From: Williamsia herbipolensis | GTDB lineage: Bacteria > Actinomycetota > Actinomycetes > Mycobacteriales > Mycobacteriaceae | NCBI RefSeq assembly: GCF_000964005.1 | Contig: NZ_JXYP01000015.1 | Coordinates: forward strand, 26,664-90,663 | Length of the DNA stretch: 64,000 nt | Reading direction: 5' to 3' | Shown: positions 27,431 through 35,604 of the stretch, one piece after another | Position numbering within the stretch: position 1 is the first letter of the stretch | How the letters are laid out: each line of letters starts with the position of its first letter | Notes under the pieces: generated by a model | Database searches by the model: none | What the model was told of the DNA's origin: nothing | Seen by the model: only the letters and a program-made list of their open reading frames with translations | Program-made: the position numbers and the translations under genes

Positions 27431-28087
27431 TCAGCCCGCGGGGCCGTCCTCGAGGAGCAGGTATCCGCCCAGCATGCGTTTGAGTTCGGCGACGGTGCGC
27501 GCGTGGTCGTGGCCGTCCTGCACCGAGAAGCTCAACAGCGAATACGCCGTGTGCACCAGCACCTCCGACATCATCACCCGCCGTATGCGTTGGCTGGGGG
27601 TCAGCGGGGCGATGATCCGCGCCACCTGGTCGGCGATCGCCCGCTCGTGGATCGTCGCCGTCGCCCGGGTGGCCGGTGTCGACTGCACGGCGAGCCACAC
27701 GGCCCGTCGCGACGGGTCGTCGCGCCACAGCGCGGCGAGGTGGTCGATGAACTTGTCCAGCAGGCGGATCCAGTCCAACGAGGGGATCTCGGCGGCGAAC
27801 GCGGCGAGTTCGTGCTGGACGCCGACGGCGTCCTGACGATCGAGTTCGCACACGATCACGTACTTGTTCGCGAAGTACTGGTAGAGCGTGCCGATCGGGA
27901 CATCCGCGCGGGACGCGATCTCCTCGCAGGTGAGGGATTCGAACCCGACCTCGATCAGCAGCGAACGCGCCTCGACGAGCATGGACTCGAACCGACGGCG
28001 ACTGCGCTCCTGCGTGGGGCGTTTGCGCGGCACCAGCGGCTCGGGCGGTGAGGTACCGCGCTGCGTGGTGCCTCTCGCCTCGGGCAT
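27431..28087 (-). CDS. TetR-family transcriptional regulator
   Basis: 218 residues with a basic N-terminal arm (LVPRKRPTQERSRRRFE) and the TetR helix-turn-helix FESLTCEEIASRADVPIGTLYQYFANK. The C-terminal ligand domain (FIDHLAALWRDDPSRRAVWL and onwards) has no family-specific marks that I recognise. ATG at 28087 starts 20 bp after the stop of the bcp gene on the same strand, so it is likely co-transcribed with bcp. Its ligand and target are unknown. It is near fas, but a FasR role is not supported by the sequence alone. Confidence 0.9.
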   Translation of the reverse strand: MPEARGTTQRGTSPPEPLVPRKRPTQERSRRRFESMLVEARSLLIEVGFESLTCEEIASRADVPIGTLYQYFANKYVIVCELDRQDAVGVQHELAAFAAEIPSLDWIRLLDKFIDHLAALWRDDPSRRAVWLAVQSTPATRATATIHERAIADQVARIIAPLTPSQRIRRVMMSEVLVHTAYSLLSFSVQDGHDHARTVAELKRMLGGYLLLEDGPAG

Positions 28088-28107
28088 CTGAAGGGTCGTC
28101 CGTGCGC

Positions 28108-28581
28108 TCAGACCGACAGGTCGCGGCGGAGCTTGGCGACGTGTCCGGTGGCGCGCACGTTGTACTGCGCGACCGCGATGGTGCCGTCGGGATCGACGAG
28201 GAACGTCGAGCGGATGACGCCGGTGACCGTCTTGCCGTACATCGTCTTCTCGCCGAACGCACCCCACTCGGTCAGCACCGTCTTGTCGGGGTCCGACAGC
28301 AGCGGGAACGTGAGCGACTCCGTGTCGCGGAACTTCGCGAGCTTCTCCGGTTTGTCGGGGGAGATGCCCAGCACCGTGATGCCGGCGCCCTCGAGTTCGG
28401 CGAGGTTGTCGCGGAAATCGCAGGCCTGCTTGGTGCAGCCGGGTGTCGACGCGGCGGGGTAGAAGTAGACGATGACCTGCCGGCCGAGGTGGTCGGACAG
28501 GGAGACGGGGTTCCCGTCGGCATCGGGCAGGGTGAACGCGGGGGCCGGGTCGCCGGCCTGCAGGCGCTTGCTGGTGGTCAC
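28108..28581 (-). CDS. bcp: Thiol peroxidase, bacterioferritin comigratory protein (peroxiredoxin Q/Bcp)
   Basis: 157 residues of the AhpC/TSA fold. Reduces H2O2 and organic hydroperoxides with thioredoxin as donor. The active-site segment is YFYPAASTPGCTKQACDF: the peroxidatic Cys is in PGCT and the resolving Cys five residues on (CTKQAC), the pattern of atypical 2-Cys PrxQ. PLLSDPDKTV and RSTFLVDPDGTI are normal family strands. GTG at 28581 is the only suitable start. It is divergent from the DUF3618 gene, as in M. tuberculosis (bcp Rv2521 beside Rv2520c, from recollection). Confidence 0.95.
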   Translation of the reverse strand: MTTSKRLQAGDPAPAFTLPDADGNPVSLSDHLGRQVIVYFYPAASTPGCTKQACDFRDNLAELEGAGITVLGISPDKPEKLAKFRDTESLTFPLLSDPDKTVLTEWGAFGEKTMYGKTVTGVIRSTFLVDPDGTIAVAQYNVRATGHVAKLRRDLSV

Positions 28582-28699
28582 GTCGAGTCACGGTAGTCGA
28601 CCGTTTGGGAGACGACCCCGGCTCGGTCGCCGTGCCGTGAACTACCGTGAGGGGGCAAACGACTCGAACCCTGAGTACATCGACCCAGATGGAGGACCT

Positions 28700-28921
28700 G
28701 TGGCACGGGATACCGACAGCATCGAACGTGACATCGCCCGTGCGCGCGAGGAGCTCGCATCGACCCTCGACACCCTTGCGGTGCGAGCGAACCCGCAGCG
28801 ACTCGCCGAGGACGCGAAGAACGGCGTGCTGGCCACGCTCAACGCGCCGGCCATCAAGTTCCCGCTCATCGGCGTGGGCGTGATCGTGGTGGCGCTGACC
28901 CTGAAGAAGCTCGTCAGCTGA
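28700..28921 (+). CDS. DUF3618 small membrane protein
   Basis: 73 residues: an acidic/basic amphipathic N-terminus (DSIERDIARAREELASTLDTL, cut here for length), a short linker, and one C-terminal transmembrane segment (FPLIGVGVIVVALTLKKLVS). This is the DUF3618 layout seen in many actinobacteria. The GTG start has GGAGGACC directly upstream. The N-terminal helix may bind a partner at the inner membrane face; no function is established. It is divergent from bcp and ends 26 bp before the hairpin at 28948. Confidence 0.88.
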   Translation: MARDTDSIERDIARAREELASTLDTLAVRANPQRLAEDAKNGVLATLNAPAIKFPLIGVGVIVVALTLKKLVS

Positions 28922-28947
28922 TCGTCGGTATCACCACCGACACAACG

Positions 28948-28988
28948 ACACACGGCACCGCATCCGTTTCGGATGCGGTGCCGTGTGT
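28948..28988. terminator. Bidirectional terminator, 19-bp perfect stem with TTT loop
   Basis: The arms 28948-28966 and 28970-28988 are perfectly complementary around TTT. The hairpin lies between the DUF3618 gene (+) and tRNA-Lys (-), so it can end both transcripts. Confidence 0.85.
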
Positions 28989-28992
28989 GTTG

Positions 28993-29065
<73 letters not shown>

Positions 29066-29419
29066 GTGCTTCGTGCGAGAAGGAACATTAACAGGTAGAC
29101 CGCGTCGGACGAAAATCGTCCCCCGTCGGTCACGGACAGGCATCGATGACGTGGCCGGAGCTCGCCTGGCTCGCCCCCCGGCGGACGTCTCGTACACTGA
29201 GGTCACCGAGCCGACATCCCGTCCGTGAGGCCTGCGTTACCCCGTGAGGGACCGTGGTGTCGCACGTGTCGTCCACGAGGTGTGGATCCCACGGGGTCGA
29301 TGGCATCGGCGAGTCGTGACATCGAGGTCAGGCCGCGTCGGTTCGGCGAGGGACCGTGACGACCACATGCGCGTCTGTGCGACACAGTGCAAGCGCGCGA
29401 GATGATTTCGGGAGTAGAC
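29066..29419. other. 354-bp intergenic region between tRNA-Lys and the L,D-transpeptidase gene
   Basis: No credible coding frame. It should hold the tRNA-Lys promoter (minus strand) and the transpeptidase promoter (plus strand). A -10-like TACACT lies at 29193-29198 without a convincing -35. Nothing else stands out. Confidence 0.5.
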
Positions 29420-30652
29420 ATGCAGTTCGGTTGGGGCGACCGCGGGCGTTCACGATGGGTGGCCGCATCGCTGGGGGTGTGCGCGGTGGGCGTGTTGGGC
29501 GCCTGCTCGGCCGGAACCGCCGCCCCGACCTACAGCAACGCCGTCGGTGCGTCGGCCGGGATCGACGACATGCTGCGTCCGCAGATCTCCGTCACCGGGA
29601 TCTCGGGTCAGCCGCTCCTCGACCGCGCGGTCGGCGTCCAGCCCGGTGCTCCGGTGCGCGTGACGTCCCGTTCGGGCCAGCTCACCGACGTCCGGATCCC
29701 CAAGGCCGACGGCGGCATGGTCGCCGGCGCCTACAACGCCGACCGCACGGTGTGGACCAGCACCGAGCCGTTCGGCTACGACAAGACCTACACACTGTCG
29801 GCCGATGTCGCCGGCATCGCCGGGACGAACTCCACCAAGCTCTCGTTCACGACCCGCGCTCCGAACAACCTGACCCAGGCCTACGTGCTGCCGGACAACA
29901 ACTCGACGGTCGGGATCGGTCAGCCGGTCGCCGTCCGCTTCGACGAGCCGATCACCGACCGCAAGGCCGCGCAGAATGCGATCACCGTCACCACCAACCC
30001 GCCGGTGGAGGGCGCCTTCTACTGGCTCAGCGACTCCGAGGTGCGGTGGCGTCCGCAGAACTACTGGCAGCCCGGCACCAAGGTCAACGTCAAGGTGAAC
30101 ACCTACGGGATCGACCTGGGCAACGGACTGTTCGGCCAGGAGAACCAGAACCTGAACTTCACGATCGGGCGGTCGCTCGTGGCGACGGCCGATGATCGCA
30201 CCAAGCAGGTGTCGGTGGCCATCAACGGCAAGGTGGTCCGCACCATCCCCACCTCCATGGGCAAGGACAGCACACCCACCAACCGTGGCGTCTACATCGT
30301 CGGTGACCGGCTGCCGTCGATCATCATGGACTCGTCCACCTACGGCGTGCCGGTCAACTCTCCCGCGGGGTACCGCGAGACCGTCTACTTCGACACGCAG
30401 ATGTCCTACAGCGGCATCTACCTGCACGCGGCGCCGTGGTCGATCTACGCGCAGGGCAACTCCAACGTCAGCAACGGGTGTCTCAACGTCTCACCGGAGA
30501 ACGCGGAGTGGTTCATGAACACCGCACTGCGCGGCGACATCGTCGAGGTCAAGAACACCGTCGGTGACGTCCTGCCCGGTACCGACGGGCTCGGCGACTG
30601 GAACATCCCGTGGGACGTGTGGAAGCGCGGCAACGCCGGAGACCAGTCCTAG
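29420..30652 (+). CDS. Lipoprotein L,D-transpeptidase (LdtMt2-like, YkuD) with SNGC active-site variant
   Basis: 410 residues. Forms 3-3 cross-links in peptidoglycan outside the membrane. The signal peptide ends in a lipobox (GVLGAC), so it is probably membrane-anchored. Two Ig-like domains follow (~40-250; the second has FDEPITDRKAAQNAITVTTN), then the YkuD domain with MGKDSTPTNRGVYIVG, HAAPWSIYAQGNSNVSNGCL and the C-terminal GLGDWNIPWDVWK subdomain. Sequence and length closely match mycobacterial LdtMt2 (LppS). One difference: LdtMt2 has SHGC, while this protein reads SNGC, so the His before the catalytic Cys is Asn. The upstream HAAPW His remains. ATG at 29420 has GGGAG six bases upstream. 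Confidence 0.95.
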   Translation: MQFGWGDRGRSRWVAASLGVCAVGVLGACSAGTAAPTYSNAVGASAGIDDMLRPQISVTGISGQPLLDRAVGVQPGAPVRVTSRSGQLTDVRIPKADGGMVAGAYNADRTVWTSTEPFGYDKTYTLSADVAGIAGTNSTKLSFTTRAPNNLTQAYVLPDNNSTVGIGQPVAVRFDEPITDRKAAQNAITVTTNPPVEGAFYWLSDSEVRWRPQNYWQPGTKVNVKVNTYGIDLGNGLFGQENQNLNFTIGRSLVATADDRTKQVSVAINGKVVRTIPTSMGKDSTPTNRGVYIVGDRLPSIIMDSSTYGVPVNSPAGYRETVYFDTQMSYSGIYLHAAPWSIYAQGNSNVSNGCLNVSPENAEWFMNTALRGDIVEVKNTVGDVLPGTDGLGDWNIPWDVWKRGNAGDQS

Positions 30653-30736
30653 CGACCCTTCCCGTCACTGCCATTCCTCAGTGTTACGCTCTGCGTTGAC
30701 ACTGTTGCGGCCGACCGGCCGCGGGAAGGGCACCTG

Positions 30737-31879
30737 ATGACCGAGCGTTCCCCCTGGGCCACCGACGATCTCGACGACCTGCGTTCCATGACGAGGTCGT
30801 TCATGGAGCGCAACGTCGCGCCCAACGTCGACAAGTACATCGAGCAGCACCATGTCGATCGCGACCTGTGGAACCAGGCCGGCGAGCTGGGCCTGCTGTG
30901 CATGTCGATCCCGGAGGAGTTCGGCGGTGGCGGTGGAACGTTCGCCCACGAGTCGGTCCTGATCGAGGAGCAGGCGCGGATCGGCGACTCGTCGTGGGGC
31001 GTCAGCCTCCACAACGGCATCATCGCGCACTACCTGCTGGCGTACGGCTCGCAGGAGCAGAAGGAGCACTGGCTCCCCAAGATGGCCTCGGGTGAGGTCG
31101 TGGGCGCGATCGCGATGACCGAGCCGGGCACCGGGTCGGATCTGCAGGCCATCACCACCAAGGCGATCCGCGACGGCGACGAGTACGTCATCGACGGGTC
31201 GAAGACGTTCATCACCAACGGCTCTCAGGCCGACCTGATCATCGTCGTCGTCAAGACCGACACCAGTGAGGGCGCGAAGGGGATCTCCCTGGTGCTCGTC
31301 GAGGGCGACCGCGAGGGTTTCCGCCGCGGCCGCGTGCTCGACAAGATCGGCCAGCGCGGACAGGACACCTCCGAGCTGTTCTTCGACGGCGTGCGCGTCC
31401 CGACCTCGAACCTCCTCGGCACCGAGGAGGGGCAGGGATTCATCCAGCTCATGCAGCAGCTGCCCCAGGAGCGGCTCATCATCGCCGTCGCCTCGGTAGC
31501 GGGCATGGAGTCGGCGGTCGCCCAGACCATCGCCTACACCAAGGACCGCAAGGCCTTCGGGCGCCCGGTGTTCGGATTCCAGAACACGAAGTTCACGCTC
31601 GCCGAGGCCGCGACCGAGACGCACATCGCGCGGGTGTTCGTCGACGACTGCATCGTCAAACACCTCGCGGGCAAGCTCGACATCCCGACTGTCGCGATGG
31701 CGAAGTGGTGGACCACCGACAAGGCCATGGACGTTCTCGACGAGTGCCTGCAGCTGTTCGGCGGCTACGGCTACATGAGCGAGTACCCGATCGGTCGCAT
31801 GTGGGCCGATGCGCGTGTGCAGAAGATCTATGCGGGCACCAACGAGATCATGAAGGAGATCATCTCGCGGTCGCTGTGA
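30737..31879 (+). CDS. Acyl-CoA dehydrogenase (long-chain LCAD-type FadE)
   Basis: 380 residues. An FAD enzyme catalysing the first step of beta-oxidation. AMTEPGTGSDLQ and FITNGSQAD are the two family signatures, and LFGGYGYMSEYPIGRMWADARV is the FAD-contact helix region. The C-terminal motif is YAGTNEIMKE, so the Glu of medium-chain enzymes is absent; instead the base is expected at Glu245 in LPQERLIIA, as in LCAD and isovaleryl-CoA dehydrogenase. It starts with ATG after GGGAAGGGCACCTG. It is monocistronic, followed by a hairpin terminator at 31899. Substrate chain length cannot be fixed from sequence. Confidence 0.94.
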   Translation: MTERSPWATDDLDDLRSMTRSFMERNVAPNVDKYIEQHHVDRDLWNQAGELGLLCMSIPEEFGGGGGTFAHESVLIEEQARIGDSSWGVSLHNGIIAHYLLAYGSQEQKEHWLPKMASGEVVGAIAMTEPGTGSDLQAITTKAIRDGDEYVIDGSKTFITNGSQADLIIVVVKTDTSEGAKGISLVLVEGDREGFRRGRVLDKIGQRGQDTSELFFDGVRVPTSNLLGTEEGQGFIQLMQQLPQERLIIAVASVAGMESAVAQTIAYTKDRKAFGRPVFGFQNTKFTLAEAATETHIARVFVDDCIVKHLAGKLDIPTVAMAKWWTTDKAMDVLDECLQLFGGYGYMSEYPIGRMWADARVQKIYAGTNEIMKEIISRSL

Positions 31880-31898
31880 CCGACGGCCGATGATGCAT

Positions 31899-31932
31899 CG
31901 GGGCGGCTCGACCCACGCGGTCGGCCGCCCCG
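31899..31932 (+). terminator. Hairpin terminator after the acyl-CoA dehydrogenase gene
   Basis: CGGGGCGGC pairs with GCCGCCCCG (9 bp) around a 16-nt loop, 20 bp after the stop codon. No U-run. Confidence 0.6.
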
Positions 31933-31955
31933 TGTCGTGTGACCCCTTCCGTTGG

Positions 31956-31973
31956 ATGACAGGTGCCTGTTAT
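31956..31973. promoter_or_regulatory. Inverted repeat ATGACAGG-TG-CCTGTTAT, candidate MarR operator
   Basis: Seven of eight arm positions are symmetric. The site ends 10 bp before the marR GTG at 31984, the position expected for autorepression. It overlaps an alternative GTG at 31963, which argues for the later start. Confidence 0.55.
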
Positions 31974-31983
31974 CGTCGAAGGC

Positions 31984-32439
31984 GTGTCCCGGCCCGCGCC
32001 GAAGTGGAGCAACGAAGACATCGCTGCCCTGCCCGCGTGGACGCTGGTGCAGGCGTACCACCCGGTTGCACGCCGGTTCTCGGAGATCTTTGCCGCAGAA
32101 CAGCTCTCGCCGGTGCAGTTCGGTGTCCTGCTCCAGCTCGAGGCGACGCCCGGCATCAGTCAGGCCGAGCTCGCGAGACGAATACTGGTCCGCCAGCAGA
32201 GCATGGCCGAACTCCTCTCCGGTCTCGTCGAGCGTGACCTCCTGCGACGAGACGCGGACAATCGACGTGGCCGTGCGATCCCTCTGCATCTCACCGACAC
32301 GGGCCGACGCCTCGTCGAACGGGCCGGTGACGCGGTCGCGGAGTTCAACCGCCCCCAGCGGCTCGGTCTCACCGCGGGGGAGGCGGAGCAACTGAACTCG
32401 TTGCTGCACAAGTTGATCGACGCGTCCCGCGAATGGTGA
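31984..32439 (+). CDS. MarR-family transcriptional regulator
   Basis: 151 residues with the winged-helix MarR core: LSPVQFGVLLQLEATPGISQ (cut short here), the recognition helix region LARRILVRQQSMAELLSGL, and the wing RRDADNRRGRAIPLHLTDTGR with the DxRxR-like turn. The GTG start at 31984 has GAAGG upstream. Its stop is 40 bp before an MMPL exporter gene in the same direction, so it most likely represses a two-gene efflux operon through the inverted repeat at 31956. The ligand is unknown. Confidence 0.9.
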   Translation: MSRPAPKWSNEDIAALPAWTLVQAYHPVARRFSEIFAAEQLSPVQFGVLLQLEATPGISQAELARRILVRQQSMAELLSGLVERDLLRRDADNRRGRAIPLHLTDTGRRLVERAGDAVAEFNRPQRLGLTAGEAEQLNSLLHKLIDASREW

Positions 32440-32479
32440 CGTCGCTGAAGGTCCTGTCGTTACCTCGGACGGAGTTCTG

Positions 32480-34711
32480 ATGGACACTCTCGCTCGTATC
32501 GTCGTCGATCGTCGACGCTGGGTCATCGCGGCCTGGGTCCTGCTCGCCGCGCTCGGCGGGTTCGGTGCCTCGCAGGCGGTCTCGGCCCTGAGCTACGAGT
32601 TCAGCCTGCCCGGTCAGTCGGGGTACGAGACCAATGTCGACATCGTGAAACAGTTCGGGTCCGGCGGCTCGGCCGCGCCGGTGCTGTTGGTGGTCGGGGA
32701 CCGGGATCGGCCCGCGACCGACGACGAGGGGCAGCGCGTGGCCGACGCCGCGAGCGCGGCGGTGCCGGGAGCGCGGATCGCCGGCTTCGCCGACGAACCC
32801 GCGCTGCGGTCGGCTCGCGGATCGGCCGGGGTGGTGATGGTCTACCCCCGGCAGACCGATGGCGCGGAGCCCTACGGTGCCGCGCTGCCGGCGCTGGAGA
32901 AGGTCGCGGCCGAGACCTCGGGGCGCCTGGGGGTCCCGGTCGCGGTGACCGGCGTCGACGCATTGGTGGCCGGCGGTGCGGGCGGGGGAGTCGACATCCT
33001 CGCCGAGACCATCTTCGGTGGCGTCGGTGCGCTGGTGGTGTTGGCCCTGGTCTTCGGGTCGTTCCTCGCCCTGATGCCGATCGCCGTGGCGGCCGCGTCG
33101 ATCCTCACGACATTCCTCATCCTGTGGGGTCTCACCGCGATCACCGATGTCTCGTTCATCGTGCAGTACCTCCTCGCGCTCATCGGTCTCGGCGTCGCGA
33201 TCGATTACGCGCTGTTGATCGTCACCCGATGGCGGGAGGCCCGGGGTGACGGTCTCGACGACGTCGCCGCCGTTCGACACGCGATCATCACGGCCGGTCG
33301 ATCCGTGCTGTTCTCCGGGCTCACCGTCGCGGTCAGCCTGGCTGCCCTCATCGCCCTCCCGGTACCGTTCCTGCGCTCCATCGGGTTCACCGGTCTGCTG
33401 ATCCCGTTGATCAGTGTCGCGGCATCGCTCACCCTGCTCCCGGCGTTGCTGGTGGTCGCCGGACGACGGCTGGAATGGCCGCACCGGCGCACCACCGACC
33501 CGGACAGTCGGCTGTGGCATCGCGTGGGCACCACGGTGGTCAAGCGGCGATGGCTCTCGGCGGTGCTGGCCGCAGCCGTCCTGGTGGTGTTGGCGCTCCC
33601 GCTGACGGGGCTGAACCTGTCGGATCCGACCAACGACTCCCTGGCGTCTCGGGGTGGACCGGCCGCAGCGGCGATCACCGCGGTGCGCGACAGCGGTCTC
33701 GGTGCGGGCATCACCAAGCCCGTCGAGGTGCTCACCAATTCTCCGGATCGGGTGGTGGACGAGGTCCGGTCGGTACCCGGGGTCGCCGCGGTGATCAGCC
33801 CGCCGCAGTGGGCGCGCGGCGATCTCCGGATCGTGGACGTGTGGACCCGCGACGACGTCTCGACCACCGAGGGTGCCGATGCGGCGGCGCGCATCCGGAC
33901 CGTCGCGGAACGGGCGGGCGCATCGGTGGGTGGAGCGGCGGCGCAGAACGCCGACTTCATCTCCGCCGTGTACGGAAACGCCTGGTGGATAATCGGTCTC
34001 ATCGTCCTGGTCACGTTCGCCCTCCTCGCGCGGGCTCTGCGGTCGGTGATCCTCCCGCTCAAGGCGTTGGTGCTCAACGTCGTGTCCCTGGCTGCCGCCT
34101 ACGGGATCACGGTGTTCATCTGGCAGGACGGGTTCGGCACCGAGCTGTTGTTCGACCAGCAGTCCTCGGGTGCCATCACGGTGTGGATCCCGATCGCGGT
34201 GTTCGCGTTCCTCTTCGGCCTGTCGATGGACTACGAGGTGTTCCTGCTCAGCCGTATTCGCGAGGAGTACGACGCGGGGGCCGACACCGATTCGGCGACC
34301 ATTACCGGTGTCACCCGGACAGGTCGACTCGTGACCTCGGCGGCGCTGATCCTCTTCCTGGCCTTCATCTCCCTGTCCCGGGTGCCGGCCACGGACGTGA
34401 AGATCCTCGCCACGGCGCTGGCCCTCGGCATCATCATCGACGCCACGATCGTGCGCGGCGTGCTCGCACCGGCGCTGGTCGCGGGGCTGGGTCGGGCCAA
34501 CTGGTGGGCGCCGTGGGTGCGGTCGCCGCAACGGTCACCCGCGGGTGATCCACCGTCGCCCGACGTGCCGCCGTCGGCGGACTCGCCGACCTCCTCGGCG
34601 GCGTCGCCGACACCGGCGCTCGCCACCGGACGCCACCGACACGCGGACGCATCGGATTCGTTCGAGGAGTGGCGTCGCCGGATAGCCGATCGGGAGCACG
34701 GGGAGTCGTGA
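32480..34711 (+). CDS. MMPL/RND-family membrane transporter
   Basis: 743 residues with two homologous halves: one TM plus a periplasmic loop (~40-170), then five TMs (~170-310), then one TM (~355) plus a second loop (~380-490), then five TMs (~495-680). Both proton-relay Asp-Tyr dyads are present, in GLGVAIDYALLIVTRW and FLFGLSMDYEVFLLSRIREEY. It is shorter than lipid-exporting mycobacterial MmpL proteins (~950) and fits the YdfJ-like drug or lipid exporter group. The C-terminal tail is cytoplasmic, rich in Pro/Ser. ATG at 32480 follows CGGAGTTCTG. Paired with marR; substrate unknown. Confidence 0.92.
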   Translation: MDTLARIVVDRRRWVIAAWVLLAALGGFGASQAVSALSYEFSLPGQSGYETNVDIVKQFGSGGSAAPVLLVVGDRDRPATDDEGQRVADAASAAVPGARIAGFADEPALRSARGSAGVVMVYPRQTDGAEPYGAALPALEKVAAETSGRLGVPVAVTGVDALVAGGAGGGVDILAETIFGGVGALVVLALVFGSFLALMPIAVAAASILTTFLILWGLTAITDVSFIVQYLLALIGLGVAIDYALLIVTRWREARGDGLDDVAAVRHAIITAGRSVLFSGLTVAVSLAALIALPVPFLRSIGFTGLLIPLISVAASLTLLPALLVVAGRRLEWPHRRTTDPDSRLWHRVGTTVVKRRWLSAVLAAAVLVVLALPLTGLNLSDPTNDSLASRGGPAAAAITAVRDSGLGAGITKPVEVLTNSPDRVVDEVRSVPGVAAVISPPQWARGDLRIVDVWTRDDVSTTEGADAAARIRTVAERAGASVGGAAAQNADFISAVYGNAWWIIGLIVLVTFALLARALRSVILPLKALVLNVVSLAAAYGITVFIWQDGFGTELLFDQQSSGAITVWIPIAVFAFLFGLSMDYEVFLLSRIREEYDAGADTDSATITGVTRTGRLVTSAALILFLAFISLSRVPATDVKILATALALGIIIDATIVRGVLAPALVAGLGRANWWAPWVRSPQRSPAGDPPSPDVPPSADSPTSSAASPTPALATGRHRHADASDSFEEWRRRIADREHGES

Positions 34712-34715
34712 CACA

Positions 34716-34748
34716 GAAATGGGAGGGCCGGTTCGACCCTCCCATTTC
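34716..34748. terminator. Hairpin terminator between MMPL gene and tRNA-His
   Basis: GAAATGGGAGGG (34716-34727) pairs perfectly with CCCTCCCATTTC (34737-34748) across a 9-nt loop. It serves the MMPL transcript (+) and the tRNA-His transcript (-). Confidence 0.8.
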
Positions 34749-34755
34749 GGTGCGG

Positions 34756-34829
34756 GGTGGATGACGGGACTCGAACCCGCGACAGCCAGGATCACAACCT
34801 GGTGCTCTACCAACTGAACTACATCCACC
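34756..34829 (-). tRNA. tRNA-His (anticodon GTG)
   Basis: A minus-strand cloverleaf with acceptor GTGGATG/CATCCAC, encoded G-1 opposite C73 (the His identity pair), anticodon loop GGTTGTGATCC giving GTG, and T-loop GGTTCGAGTCC. CCA is not encoded. Confidence 0.97.
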
Positions 34830-34912
34830 GTAGGTTCGGTGTCACCCGGAACCAGGAGCCCACTCTATCCGGTCGTGTGTGGGCAAGACCAATCGGTTTG
34901 CGTGTGCGTGTC

Positions 34913-35512
34913 TCAGGCGTCGCCGAGATCGGTCACGATCTGGGTGATCACGCTGGTGTCGGGGCCGGGTGCGGGAACGAAGGCGGTCTGGCGGTAGTAC
35001 TTCAGCTCGCGGATCGATTCGCGGATGTCGGCCAGGGCGCGGTGCGCGAGGCCCTTCTCGGGCTGGCCGAAGTAGATACGGGGGTACCAGCGCCGGGCGA
35101 GTTCCTTGATGGAGCTCACGTCGATCATCCGGTAGTGCAGGTAGGTGTCCAGGGCGGTCATGTCGCGGGCGATGAAGCCGCGGTCGGTGGCGATCGAGTT
35201 GCCGGCCAGCGGCGCCGCGCCCGAGGAGGTGACGTGCTTGCGGACGTAGTCGAGCACCATCTTCTCGGCTTCGGGGACCGTCACCGTCGACGCCCGGACC
35301 TCGTCGGTGAGGCCGGAGGCGGCGTGCATCTTCTTCACGACGTCGGGCATGGCGTCGAGGTCGGCGTCGTCGGCGTGGATCACGACGTCGACACCGTCAC
35401 CGAGGATGTTCAGGTCGCTGTCGGTCACCAGCGCCGCGATCTCGATCAGCTTGTCGCTCTCGAGCCGCAGACCGGTCATCTCACAGTCGATCCATACGAG
35501 TTTGTCCTGCAC
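34913..35512 (-). CDS. orn: Oligoribonuclease
   Basis: 199 residues, a 3'-5' exoribonuclease of the DEDDh family that degrades di- to pentanucleotides, including pGpG, to monomers. Catalytic motifs: WIDCEMTGL (Asp9, Glu11), the internal DRGFIARDM region, and [11 protein letters not shown] (His and Asp). Also [15 protein letters not shown], which is highly conserved in Orn. The GTG start at 35512 gives the standard N-terminus ([11 protein letters not shown]). It is divergent from the HerA-like gene, as in mycobacteria (Rv2511/Rv2510c, from recollection). It is normally essential or near-essential. Confidence 0.97.
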   Translation of the reverse strand: MQDKLVWIDCEMTGLRLESDKLIEIAALVTDSDLNILGDGVDVVIHADDADLDAMPDVVKKMHAASGLTDEVRASTVTVPEAEKMVLDYVRKHVTSSGAAPLAGNSIATDRGFIARDMTALDTYLHYRMIDVSSIKELARRWYPRIYFGQPEKGLAHRALADIRESIRELKYYRQTAFVPAPGPDTSVITQIVTDLGDA

Positions 35513-35604
35513 CCGACAACCTTAGCCAACCCCGGTGGCGACGCTATGGTGTTGGGCGGACGCATGCCGCCGCCCGGGGGTGCGCCGGGCGGGAGGAACC
35601 CACA

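Noticed and set aside
30737..31879. Loss of the catalytic Glu in the acyl-CoA dehydrogenase (YAGT instead of YEGT)
   Set aside because: LCAD-type enzymes place the base in the PQERL helix, and Glu245 is present there.
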